Assembly (NCBI GenBank): GCA_051453625.1
Contig: JBOZIK010000001.1
Coordinates: 28,398,589 to 28,462,588 of the forward strand
DNA from: Welwitschia mirabilis
Taxonomy: Eukaryota; Gnetophyta; Gnetopsida; Welwitschiales
DNA length: 64,000 bases
Direction: 5' to 3'
Shown here: positions 22,188-32,030 of the stretch, in pieces
How positions within the stretch are numbered: position 1 is the first letter of the stretch
How the letters are laid out: the number at the start of each line of letters is the position of its first letter
Translations under genes and position numbers: made by a program
Notes under the pieces: model-generated
Database searches by the model: none
What the model was told of the DNA's origin: nothing
What the model saw: only the letters and a program-made list of their open reading frames with translations

Positions 22188-22990
22188 TCATAAGAAATGC
22201 GCAGGCTCACTAATGGCCAATGCATTGTCAAATACCAATGCACATAAAAAGAAAATGATGCAGAAAATGATGCAGAATGTTCTCCCAAGCATACCCACGA
22301 TCTTCCTTACTCTATCGTGGCCTCACAGAGCTTCCAGAATGCTTATTACCGTCAAGTATGACATTGCTCTTGTTCAAAAATTATGATGCAGGTTCTGTTA
22401 CTAGTTAACTCAAACAGAAATCTCGAAACAGCCAATAATGAGAACTGCAAGTTCAGGAATTTTGGGTGTTACCATATGAAAATGGAAATCTGTGCAGATA
22501 ACAGTGATATGACTGAGGAGAATAGCATCAAGAGTGTTGTGGTTGCTATAGTGACCTGCACATAATGGTGCATTATTTAATTAGTAGTTTTAATGAAATT
22601 ATTTGGATTTTGGAAATGGAGCTGATATTGATCTATGACCTGAGGTTGAACGCCCATGCACATGATCAGTGGCTTCATGATGAACCCAACTCCCATTTCG
22701 GATAGCCCTCCGACTATGCCTGCTGCAGTCCCTGAGTATGCACATGATAGGAGCTTTTGGGTACTCCAATCAGTTCTCTCTGACCACAGATCCTCTGCAT
22801 CTGTTGTATGTCTCTTAAGCCTCAGGATCTGATATCCAGATGCTGTTAAGTCCTGCAAGAATCTTCTAAGCCTCCTACTATCATATTTTCCAGTGTAAGA
22901 AAGGAATTTCAAACAGAAAAAATGGTTCCTGGATTGCTTTTCAAATAGCAACAACACCATCAATGATGAAGCCAGTACATAGGGCACTCC
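22188..22990 (-). pseudogene. TauE/SafE-family (sulfite exporter-like) membrane protein gene, 3' exons, probably broken
   Basis: Three consecutive minus-strand exons resemble the second half of plant TauE/SafE transporters. Exon 22852-22640 (71 codons, AG and GT borders) reads '...DWSTQKLLSCAYSGTAAG' then a GIVGG...GFIMKPL...MGVQPQ segment, matching the family's second repeat. Exon 22555-22473 starts VTIATTTLLMLFSS, the expected continuation across the PQ/V junction. The last exon, about 22366-22188, contains GHDRVRKIVGMLGR and a hydrophobic helix before its stop. An in-frame TGA (22323-22325) lies just before GHDRV, and the phase into this exon does not close cleanly. Several glycines of the GLLGLGGGF loop are replaced (GLSEMGVGF). 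The N-terminal half was not found upstream, though 'CPMYW' near 23000 may be a remnant. Known members are multi-helix membrane proteins; the substrate is not inferable here. Confidence 0.6.
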
Positions 22991-24088
22991 TGCTTATATT
23001 TATCACTCCTATTCTTCTCCCAACCTATATGGGATTATTTACCATCGCTTGCTATCTCCTATGGCTCAATACTTTTGTTGCCTCGTACGATTCTCTGTGG
23101 GCAGTCCTATGTCAGTCTATAGCTTATATCACCCTTTTTGCAAAAAAAGTGAATGAAGATTCAGTACAATTCAAAAAAAATGATTCAATAATAATGTGAG
23201 CTTAAGGAATTGTTTGCAGGGAAACTAACTTGTAGGCCTCTAGAGACCCAAATCTAGAATCCACATCTTTGAGTTGTCGTTCTGCAAATGATATCAACTG
23301 TTGGAAGATCCAAATAAGAAACCTGATATATCTTCATCAATAAATCTTTCTTGACAAAAGAATCTTGAAACCATATCATATTTTGCAGAAAGAACATCAT
23401 CAAAAAGAAACAACAATGGTGAACAAGAAATTGCATTCACTAAACATATGTTCTACAATGCTTATGACATTCTAATAAATGGCGCAATTAGGTTTTGCAA
23501 ATCAGAGAATTCATATCAAAAAGCTAAGAAGGTATTTAAGTGGAACCTTCTATGTACGGTCATATTAGTTGAAATATCTATAATCCTAGCTGGACTTTCC
23601 TGCTTAGTTTTGTCATATCCTTTGTAATACAGTGCAATCGTTTTTTAGGAGCTGAAGCTCCACCCTGCGGCCTAGCATAGATCCAGGGGTTCCTATGGTA
23701 CAACCCCTGCAAGAAATCATAAGAATTAAATATTTGAAAAGCACTATATGTTGAGCTCTGTGCTTAAGATATCTTCTAATGTGAAACAAAAAAATAAATA
23801 AATAAAAAATGTACATGCATGTATTCATTATCTCTGCACTTATAGTTACGCTGTGATCAGTGTGCTCAGATAATTCTAGATATATATTCATCTGTGTTTC
23901 TCACATCTACATATGAATTAATAAGGGATATCACTATAGCATCTGGAATACATAAGATACATGGAAAGACTATTTCAAAGATTTCTTTCATCTTTTATTA
24001 TTCAGTCAATTAATATACAAGATGTTAAAAACTAGAGTGAGCATGATGTGTGCAAGTGAAAGTAAAATGAATATCAGAAAATATATAC
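22991..24088. other. Between TauE/SafE exons and the unknown gene; possible exon scraps
   Basis: On the minus strand near 23285-23220, after a TTCCAACAG acceptor-like site, a frame reads LISFAERQLKDVDSRFGSLE, which is protein-like but has no clear partner exon. Near 23709-23625, after TTTCTTGCAG, all three frames are partly open, so frame is undecided. These could be downstream exons of the gene at 24089-24482 but could not be phased. Confidence 0.3.
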
Positions 24089-24482
24089 TATTCTCAAGGC
24101 TTGCATGCCATAGTAATCTTAAACTTTCAATTTCGTATAGATTCAATGATATTTTATTGATTGCTTCAGGTGAAGACGCCTCCGGATGAAGCTTAAGCCA
24201 ATGTTCAGTTAAATCTAACGATAACTGTCCACAAATATAGCGGGGAAAAATGTGAAAGGGTATTTAGACAAAAAAAAAAAAGGATAAGCATAAAACATGA
24301 AAGTGTGAAATATTATCTGCAAAGTAGAGAAGAAAGCAATCAAACGTGTTTAAAAAAATTGAGAGATGCTATAGTTACTGTGCACTTGTTCTTCTTTTTG
24401 TGGTCAAGATCAAATGCTTCAATACCTTCTAGTGAGAGCAACCGAGGGTGCGAAATACAATGGTAAAATAGTTCAGCTTTAG
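24089..24482 (-). CDS. Putative exons of an unrecognised host gene, cut by the Gypsy insertion
   Basis: Two minus-strand segments behave like coding exons. The first runs from the insertion point at 24482 to 24379 (KAELFYHCISHPRLLSLEG..., ending HKKKNKCT) and is followed by a GTAACT donor. The second, 24224-24089, follows a GTGGACAG acceptor after a T-rich stretch and reads LSLDLTEHWLKLHPEAS...LRLLWHASLEN, then a GTATAT donor. Both junctions are phase 0, so they splice in frame. The reading frame continues past the insertion into 33945-33927. Composition (Trp, His and Cys present, acidic and basic residues mixed) is protein-like. I do not recognise the family. The insertion inside the exon means this copy is probably dead. 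Confidence 0.4.
24478..24482. repeat. Target-site duplication TTTAG, left copy
   Basis: The five bases TTTAG immediately before the LTR start at 24483 are repeated directly after the LTR end at 33922-33926. A 5-bp duplication is the size produced by Gypsy integrases. Confidence 0.7.
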
Positions 24483-24883
24483 TGATAAGCCAAGAAAGTC
24501 CTCAAGAGTGCCACGAAAGAATCCAAGATATTTCTCTTAACACAAAGTGCAAGTTACGTGGCAATGTTTGCACAAGAGCTACCTGTTACGTGGCTCAACT
24601 TATGGTTGTTGAATTGGTCAAGTTTGTTAGTAATGATTGCTTGTAAATAGGTCTAATAATTATTTGCATAAGTTGTTATTTAATTTAAATAATTATTGCT
24701 GCTTTATTGTAACTAAACATTATGGCCCATAATAGTAGAAAAGTTGTTATTATTTCTTTGTATTTAAACTCTTCTAGAATAAAAGAAAAGAAATCTATCT
24801 TCATCAACTTAAATTCTGGGTTGTTCTAATCCTAAGTAGAACTCTATTATACTTACACCTTAAAGCTTTGGCTGGACCTATCA
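24483..24883 (+). repeat. 5' LTR of Gypsy copy 1
   Basis: It begins TGATAAGC and ends ATCA and aligns over its whole length with 33518-33921, differing at very roughly one base in eleven by eye. This implies an old insertion. A TATTTAAA box near 24760 is a likely promoter. Confidence 0.8.
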
Positions 24884-24884
24884 T

Positions 24885-24897
24885 TGGTATCAGAACT
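24885..24897 (+). promoter_or_regulatory. Primer binding site for initiator Met tRNA
   Basis: TGGTATCAGAACT lies two bases after the LTR end. It matches the usual plant TGGTATCAGAGC site, complementary to the 3' end of initiator methionine tRNA, with a change near its end. Confidence 0.75.
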
Positions 24898-24909
24898 ACT
24901 ATTCCATAA

Positions 24910-25890
24910 TGGCCACCAATAAATAAAGAATTGAAAATTTAGAGGCTAGTCTTGAACAACTCCAAAATGACCTTACTGCCAAGTTACATATTGTGGAGGA
25001 AGCCATTACTAGACTATCTGATGTTATGCTCTCCAAAAAAGAAGGCTCCAGCAGTAGCAGTAATGATCATCATACTCATCCTCACAACAACAGGGAAGAG
25101 ATCAAGGACAACATGGAGTGGGAATGTCAGATGTTTTCTTCTAGTATTGCTAAGATTGAGTTTCCAAAGTACTATGGAGATGACCCTACAGAGTGGCTTA
25201 GCAAAGTAGAACAATTATTGTCATTTCAAGGCACCATAGAAGCATAAAAAGTGAACTTAGCCTCTTTTCATCTTGGAGGTGAGGCAAACTAGTGGTGGCG
25301 ATGGCTCAAGAAGGCTTACAAAGAAGAAGGAAAGGACATCACGTGGGCAATATTTGAAGAAGAGCTTTGGGCTCGATTTGGACCCACAGAATGTGAAAAC
25401 TCTGATGAAGCACTATCAAGAGTTAAACGGGTAGGCTTTTTACGAGACTATCAAAAAGAATTTGAGAAGTTAGGGAACCGTGTTCATGGGTGGACACAAA
25501 AGGCATTGGTAGGGACATTTATGGAGGGCCTCAAACCAGAAATTTTAGAAGGAATTCGAATGTTCAAACCAAAGACGCTGAAAGAAGCAATTAGCCTAGC
25601 ACGGATGCGTGATGAACAACTGACTCATCAATAGAAGTTTACAAGGCAACCACAATCCAACTGCACCCAAGGTAACCCTGTTTCACCAAAAATAGCTACA
25701 CCACTTTCTTCCATGAAGCGACTGACTTGGGATAAGATGCAACATCAAAGACTTTAGGGTCTCTGTTTCAACTGTGATGACAAGTTCACGTCGGGTCATA
25801 AGTGTCACAAACCTCAACTCTTACTGTTGGAAGATGAGCTCGATCAAAGCAATGAGAGTGACGAGGAGGGAACCATAGTTAGGATATAAG
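24910..25890 (+). pseudogene. Gypsy gag with zinc knuckle
   Basis: The plus strand reads a coiled N-terminal region, then 'EFPKYYGDDPTEWLSKVEQ' (25150-25210), a capsid-type stretch with 'ARFGPTECENSDEALSRVK' (25370-25430) and 'FMEGLKPEILEGIRMF', and a CCHC-type zinc knuckle CFNCDDKFTSGHKC near 25770-25810. Gag forms the particle and packages RNA. In-frame stops near 25245, 25290, 25633 and 25757 break it. Confidence 0.75.
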
Positions 25891-25943
25891 ATGAACCTGA
25901 GATATCATTACATGCACTAACCAGATGATGCACTCCATGAACC

Positions 25944-26360
25944 ATGGGAATTATAGCAAAAATTGGTCACCATGAAATGATTGTCCTTATTGACAGTGGA
26001 TCCACTCACAATTTCATCAATGAAAAAATGGCCACCAAATTGCAACTTCCTGTAGTACTAACAGAATCATTCACAATTAAAGTAGTGAATGGGGTTCCTC
26101 TAAAATGTCAAGGGAGGTTTGAACATGTTAATGTAATGCTCCAAGGTATTCCTTTTTCACTTACATTCTATTCTTTACCACTAATCGGGCTGTACTTGGT
26201 GTTAGGAGTTCAATGGTTGGAGCAATTAGGCATAGTGGTATGTGATTGGGAAAAAATGACCATGGAATTTCAATGGAACAATCAAGCTCAGAAACTTCAA
26301 GGGACAGAAATTCAATCCATCCAACCAGCATCTGTGCATGCTCTTTCAAAGGAGCTCTGA
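25944..26360 (+). pseudogene. Gypsy aspartic protease region
   Basis: An open stretch of 138 codons contains the catalytic LIDSGSTHNFI motif followed by the typical VANG-like loop (VVNGVPLKCQG) and a 'LGVQWLEQLG' strand. The catalytic Asp is present. The region is separated from gag and RT by stops, so the polyprotein is broken. Confidence 0.8.
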
Positions 26361-26444
26361 CAAGGAAATGCAATGTTTGTTGGTTGTGTCCAAAATGAAA
26401 TGAAGATGCCACTAAATGGGGTCCATCCGGATATGCAGTAGTTA

Positions 26445-27770
26445 TTGCAAGCTTTTGGAGATATTTTCCAAGAACCACACCAACTACCTCCAACAAGGAA
26501 AATTGAGCACCACATTCCACTCAAAGAGGGAACCGAGCCTATCAACGTGAGACCCTACAAGTATGCCTATTTTCAAAAAGCTGAAATTAAAAAACAAGTT
26601 CATGACATGTTACGATTGGGGCTTATCAGATCCAGTACCAGTCCTTTCTTATCCCCTATGTTATTGGTGGAAAAGAAAGATGGAACATGGCGTTTTTGTA
26701 CTGATTATAGAGCTCTTAATGTTGTGATCATAAAAGACCGCTTCCTAATTCCTACAGTAGATGACATGTTAGATGAACTTTATGGAGCAACTTACTTCAC
26801 TAAATTGGATTTGAAAGCTGGTTACCATCAAGTACGAGTACATCCATCCGATATTCATAAAATTGCTTTTCACACTCACAATGGTTATTATGAATATTTA
26901 GTTATGCCTTTCGATCTATATAATGCGCCATCTACATTTCAAGCTATTATGAACTCCATTTTTTGCCCATATGTTCACAAATTCATGTTAGTTTTTTTTG
27001 ATGACATCTTGATTTATAGCCCCAGTTAGATCGTGCATCTTAAACATGTACATAAAGCTTTTGAAATATTAAGGCAATACAAATTCTTTATCAAAGTCAG
27101 CAAATGTTTTTTTGGCCACCAAGAATTAGAATACCTAGGACATATTATTACTTTTTAAGGAGTAAAGGTGGACCAAAAGAAAATTACAGATGTGTTAAAT
27201 TGTTCAAGGCTTACTACTATTTCTGAAATATGTGGTTTCTTAGGCCTAATAGGTTATTATAGAAAGTTTTTTCATGATTATGGACTTTTGATTCAACCTC
27301 TCATCAATTTGTTAAAGAATGGACAATTCAATTGGAATGATGAAGCTGAATCTGCCTTTGAAGCTCTCAAGCAAGCCATGACTACTACTCCAACACTTCC
27401 CATGCCTAACTTCACTGTTCCTTTTACCATTGAAATGAATGCCTCTGGAGATGGCATTAGTGTTGTCTTAACTCAACGAGGGAAACCAGTAGCCTTCATG
27501 AGCTAAGCCTTGAGGTCATCCAAAAGATCCTAGTCAACATATGCAAGAGAGATGCTTGCAATTGTCTAAGATGTCCAAACATGGAGGCCTTATTTAATGA
27601 GCAGGAAGATCTTCATTCAAATAAACCATTGTAGCCTCAAATATTTTTTGGAAAAATGAGTTATCACCCCAGAGCAGCAAAAATGGGTATCAAAGTTTCT
27701 TGGATATGATTAAGAGATCATATACAAGCTGAACAAGGACAATTTAGCAGCCGATGCACTTTCTCGCATG
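26445..27770 (+). pseudogene. Gypsy reverse transcriptase and RNase H, copy 1
   Basis: The frame opens with the HHIPLKEG..PINVRPYKY block, then 'KKDGTWRFCTDYRALN', 'YFTKLDLKAGYHQVRV' and the catalytic FFDDILIYSPS (26994-27025). A TGG-to-TAG change follows directly, and a further stop appears at about 27158. The connection and RNase H regions follow (27168-27506, then broken). The first RNase H Asp is replaced: EMNASG, where copy 2 keeps KMDASG. The GFLGLIGYYRKFFHDY thumb segment is clear. Confidence 0.85.
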
Positions 27771-29215
27771 GTTAGAATTCCACATCTTGATGCTCTATTT
27801 GTTCCACAAGCTCAAATTTGGGATGATATCAAAGAAGCAGCAACCAACCATCCATATATGCAACAAATTGTGAAATTGGCAACTAAGAAACCAGGTGCTC
27901 CATATACTTGGAGGGATGGACTAGTGTACTACAAGAATAGAGTAGTAGTGCCTCCAAACTTGCATCTCATTAAGTTGCTCTTACAGGAATTCCATGATTC
28001 ACCAATTGGTGGACATTCAGATGTGTTGAGAACTTATAAATGCCTTGCACAATAGTTTTATTGGCCCTCAATGCATCAAATCATAAAGGAATACGTAGCT
28101 GCTTATGATGAATGTCAATGAACTAAATCATCAACTCTTTTACCAGTTGGCCTCTTGCAACCTTTGCCAATTCTGTGTCAAGTGTGGGATGACATTACCA
28201 TGGATTTTATTGAAGGACTTCCTCAATCCAATGGCAAGAACATGATTTTTGTTGTGGTGGATCGCTTAAGTAAGTTTGCTCATTTTATTGCTTTGTCTCA
28301 TCCATTCACTGCAAAAATTGTAGCTGAAAAATTTGTAGAAGTAGTTGTGAAGCTACATGGTATTCCTAGAATAATTATTAGTGATAGGGATCCACTGTTT
28401 ATTAGCCATTTTTGGCAAGAATTTTTCAAGATGTCAGGAACGTAGTTAAAGATGAGTTGATCATATCACCCGTAAATAGACGGTCAATCTAAGCTCGTTA
28501 ACTGATGTCTTGAATAGTAATTGAGATGCTTTGCTCATCAACAGCCATGCAAATGGAGCTTATTTCTTTCATTGGCTGAGTTTTTGTACAATACTACTTA
28601 TCATGTATCAATTGGCATGACATCTTTTCAAGCATTATATGGACATTTACCTCCATCAATTCCACATTATGAAGAAGGCAGATCTGTAGTACAAGAAGTT
28701 GACTAGTAACTTGTTTCAAGGGATACCATATTGCACCAACTGAAAGCCAATCTTAGTGCTACCAAGAACCTTATGCAACAAATGACCAATTCCAAAAGGC
28801 GAGATGTTCAATTCAAAGAGGGAGATTGGGTCTTTCTTAAACTACATCCATATCACCAACACACTATACTTGCACGAGCATGTCAAAAATTGGCTAGGCG
28901 TTTCTATGAACCTTATCAAATTGAATAAAGGATTAGCAAGGTAGCTTATAAACTCAAGCTTCCAGAAGGATCTCATGTCCATCCTGTCTTTCATGTTTCA
29001 TTACTCAAAAAGAAAATAGGTGATACACACATGGCCACTCCTGAGATACCACCTATTGCAGATGGGGAAACCATCATGGAACCTGAAAGTATTTTGAACA
29101 CATGATGGATCAAACAGGGGGCATGTCTTATAGAAGAAAGTCTAGTGAAATGGAAGCACCTTCCAATTGAGAATACCACCTGGGAAAATATTCAGCAGCT
29201 GCAAGACTAGTTCAT
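27771..29215 (+). pseudogene. Gypsy integrase and chromodomain, copy 1
   Basis: The HHCC zinc-binding region is recognisable (EFHDSPIGGHS), but the first Cys of the CxxC pair reads Tyr (YDEC). The catalytic core shows [21 protein letters not shown] and [12 protein letters not shown]. The catalytic Glu near NGQ is changed to Lys and a stop precedes it. The C-terminal part has the GDWVFLKLHPY beta-barrel block, and a chromodomain ends the frame (ESLVKWKHLPIENTTWEN, 29140-29195). Chromodomains direct integration to marked chromatin in live relatives. Confidence 0.8.
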
Positions 29216-29260
29216 AAATTTGAACCTTGAGGGCAAGGTTCCGCTAGAAGAGGAGGGTAA

Positions 29261-29324
29261 TGATAAGCCAAAAAGGTCCTCAAGAGTGCCACGAAAGAAT
29301 CCAAGATATTTTTCTTAACACAAA
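29261..29324 (+). repeat. Truncated 3' LTR fragment of copy 1
   Basis: The first 64 bases of the LTR (TGATAAGCC...CACAAA) follow a purine tract, then homology ends inside the LTR at the boundary with the MYB intron sequence. Only three or four bases differ from the other LTR copies. Confidence 0.8.
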
Positions 29325-29506
29325 ATTACGGCCATCAAACATTGCAAACCAGTTTAAAAGAACAGCTATTGCTACAGTTCGCTTGGAAAGAAGAACAGAA
29401 CTCGCGAAATGAAAGCTCTTTTCTTTCTCGGATAGCGATTGCAACGCGAAAAAGACACAAATTTCAGGGAAGATCAAAGACAACGCATGGGATAAGAAGC
29501 ACATAC

Positions 29507-29642
29507 CAGCTTTCTGTGGAAGGCAGATCCAGCCACAACCTATGCCGTGTTCTTCAATGTAAGATTTGAGTAGACGATCTTCTTCGACGGACCATTGGCC
29601 TCTCTTGACGGCACTTTTGTCACAGCAAGGCTTCTTTCCCAT
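29507..29642 (-). CDS. R2R3-MYB transcription factor, first exon only
   Basis: Starting at ATG 29642 the exon reads MGKKPCCDKSAVKRGQWSVE and continues through EEDRLLKSYIEEHGIGCGW to LPQKAG, the first part of the R2 repeat, with the MGRxPCCDK start typical of plant R2R3-MYBs. It stops at a GTATGT donor (29506-29505), giving 136 bp, which is the usual size and place of intron 1 in this family. The 'EEHG..G.W..LPQKAG' wording is closest to the RAX/MYB36 group, an inference from memory of the family. The second exon (rest of R2, start of R3) is not found in the window: after about 180 bases of intron the Gypsy fragment begins. An upstream ATG at 29690 in frame is probably leader. CpG-rich and without stops, it looks recently functional. 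Confidence 0.75.
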
Positions 29643-29850
29643 GACACTCGCAACAAAATCAAAAACCTGTACCTGAATAGAGGAAATCAAATCCAGAAAG
29701 AAAGATTTGATAATCGAATCCTAATATCCAATGATTGCTTCAAAGATCGTATGACAAAGCGAAATGCAGACTTCAGACTTTCCTCGGACACGGAACTCCC
29801 TTCCTCAGATCTATCATAAGTGTTGATATAGCAAAAAGCCGATTCCGCTT

Positions 29851-29860
29851 CCTATATAAA
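29851..29860 (-). promoter_or_regulatory. TATA box of the MYB exon
   Basis: On the minus strand TTTATATAGG lies about 210 bases upstream of the MYB ATG and is followed by GC-richer leader-like sequence. This spacing fits a plant core promoter and a leader of about 180 bases. It supports a genuine genomic MYB 5' end rather than a processed copy. Confidence 0.55.
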
Positions 29861-29869
29861 TAAGAGTAT

Positions 29870-31141
29870 ATATATGAACTCATAGTTTACCTTTAGCTAG
29901 AAATTTAAAAAGTGGAATTATAAATTAAATTAGCTAAAACCAAACATAAATCATAGAAATACCTAAACATAGATTTACAAAGACAACCTTAAGAGACATT
30001 ATCAATAGTTTAATAATACATGAAACTCTATATAATTCTTATTATGAAAGATGTTAATAAATTAATTAAATAATGAAATTAAAACTAAAACAATATATGT
30101 GATGTTAGAAGATAACAATAAGATAATACAAATATTCTTTTTATTCTAAATAATTAAGGTAAAATCCCATGGGTCATATGCATGGAAGGCATCCTACTAA
30201 GCATACCTTCTATTCTAAAGAACTAAACAAAAATCCCAATGAAACCATCCTCTAATGTTGATTAAAGTAAAAATTAAAAAAATTATAATGACTATATTAT
30301 TTCATTTTCTTTATGAGTACTTTCCTCAGCCTTATTTTTGTCTCTTATGAGGTTGTATGTAAAAATTTACAAATATGAATCTAGTACATGATAAAGATAT
30401 ACTTTGACCTTTTTGAAATATTATTCTTCTTGTAATGTTTAAATTAAAGTGATAAAAAAAATCTCTAACATCCTAAATGATGGGATAAAAATAAATTATT
30501 TCATAAGATTCATAAACACAAGAAAAAATCTTAATAATTAAACTTATTAATATATCTAATGAAGAAATTAAATTTTTAAAAATAAAATATGATAACCAAT
30601 GTTTAATATATGAAGACTCACTTGATAAATGAAAGTTCTTTTATAAATCTAAAGAGACTAATTCATAAAATAAAAGAGTTACATAGCTTGATGTTAAGTG
30701 AATATGGTCTTGATAATAAATGGATCAAGACTTACATTGGACCTTTCAACATGATGTATTGCCACATGTTTTGGTACATCTATCGATGTCTATTACACAT
30801 AGATGACATATCCCATGAGTGAGCTCCTCTTAGTCTTCCATATGATAGGGTAGTCTAAGAGAGCTATGTATATGAGCTACATAACCTAAAAGTGAAAAAA
30901 ATAGAGGGAAAATCATGAGGTTTTACAATAAATAAACATGAAATATACCCAAACTATTATTATTTAATGGAAAAAAGCAAAATATCTTTATGTATGTGTA
31001 TGGCCTTGGATATCTGATAATAAGTCTGTTGGTTTATAAATTTTAAGAATAATCATATTACAGCATAATCTAATTTAAAACTACATTCTAGCAAAAGAAT
31101 TCTTATAAATTCACTATATGAGATCTAGTGTAAAAATAAAC
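29870..31141. other. MYB upstream region, AT-rich, nothing recognised
   Basis: This stretch lies between the MYB TATA box and the 100-N gap (31142-31241). Apart from an open frame at 30610-30822 with no known motif, no gene or repeat is supported. It could hold MYB regulatory sequence or further repeat debris. Confidence 0.4.
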
Positions 31142-31241
31142 NNNNNNNNNNNNNNNNNNNNNNNNNNNNNNNNNNNNNNNNNNNNNNNNNNNNNNNNNNN
31201 NNNNNNNNNNNNNNNNNNNNNNNNNNNNNNNNNNNNNNNNN
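31142..31241. other. Assembly gap, 100 N
   Basis: A round-number N run of unknown true size. Sequence on the right begins in the middle of a Gypsy RT domain, so the 5' half of copy 2 is not seen. Confidence 0.95.
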
Positions 31242-31253
31242 AAATTCGTGCTA

Positions 31254-32030
31254 GTTTTTTTTTGATGACATCTTGATTTATAGCCCCAATTGGACCATGC
31301 ATCTTGAACATGTACATAAAGCTTTTGAAAGGTAATACAAATTCTTTGTCAAAGTTAGATAATGTGTTTTTCACCACCAAGAATTAGAATACCTGGGACA
31401 TATTATTACTTCTCAAGGAGTAAAGGTGGATCAAAAGAAAATTACAGATGTGTTAAATTGGCCAAGGCCTACTAATATTTCTAGACTACATGGTTTCTTA
31501 AGCCTAATAGGTTATTATAGAAAGTTTGTTCATGATTATGGGCTTTTGGTTTAGCCTCTTACCAATTTGTTAAAGAAAGGACAATTCAGCTAGAGTGAAG
31601 AAGCTGAATCTGCCTTTGAAGCTCTCAAGTAAGTTATGACTACTACTCCAACACTTGTTATGCCTAACTTCACTGTTCCTTTTACCATCAAAATGGATGC
31701 CTCTGGAGATGGCATTGGTGTTGTCTTAACTCAACAAGGGAAACTAGTAGCCTTCATGAGCTGAGCCTTAGGGCCATCCAAGAGATCCTGGTCAACATAT
31801 GTAAGAGAGATGCTTCCAATTGTCTAAGATATCCAAACATGGAGATCTTATTTAATGGGTAGGAAATTCTTCATTTAAATAGACCTGCATAGCCTCAACT
31901 ATTTTTTGGAACAATGATTTATCACCCCAGAGCAGCAAAAATGGGTATCAAAGTTGCTTGAATATGATTACGAGATTATATATAAGTCGGGCAAGGAAAA
32001 TTCAGCGGCCGATGCACTTTCTTGCATGGT
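31254..32030 (+). pseudogene. RT end and RNase H, copy 2
   Basis: It starts at the FFDDILIYSP block, keeps the connection segment 'LSLIGYYRKFVHDYG' and the RNase H start KMDASGDGIGVVL with its catalytic Asp. Frame breaks occur near 31330 and several stops are present. Confidence 0.75.

Larger units (their letters stand above)
24483..29324 (+). mobile_element. Chromodomain Ty3/Gypsy element, copy 1 (5' LTR to fragment of 3' LTR)
   Basis: The copy has a 401-bp 5' LTR (24483-24883), a primer binding site, gag with zinc knuckle, aspartic protease, RT, RNase H, integrase and a C-terminal chromodomain, in that order, then a purine-rich tract (29245-29258) and the first 64 bases of a 3' LTR (29261-29324). 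The order protease-RT-RNaseH-integrase-chromodomain is that of plant chromoviruses. Homology to the LTR stops abruptly at 29324 and host-like, CpG-rich sequence begins. Stops relative to copy 2 are mostly C-to-T or G-to-A changes. The element is dead. Confidence 0.85.

Noticed and set aside
22963-23199. Plus-strand hydrophobic 78-codon frame resembling a membrane protein
   Set aside because: It overlaps the upstream end of minus-strand TauE/SafE exon sequence and has no motif; most likely the antisense of decayed membrane-protein coding DNA or chance.
23625-23709. Third exon of the unknown gene, reading LYHRNPWIYARPQ
   Set aside because: The frame does not match the phase left by the exon ending at 24089; kept only as a possible scrap.
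29280-29819. Plus-strand frames (29342-29569, 29595-29819) opposite the MYB exon
   Set aside because: Composition is that of an antisense shadow, and the minus strand has family motifs and a splice donor.
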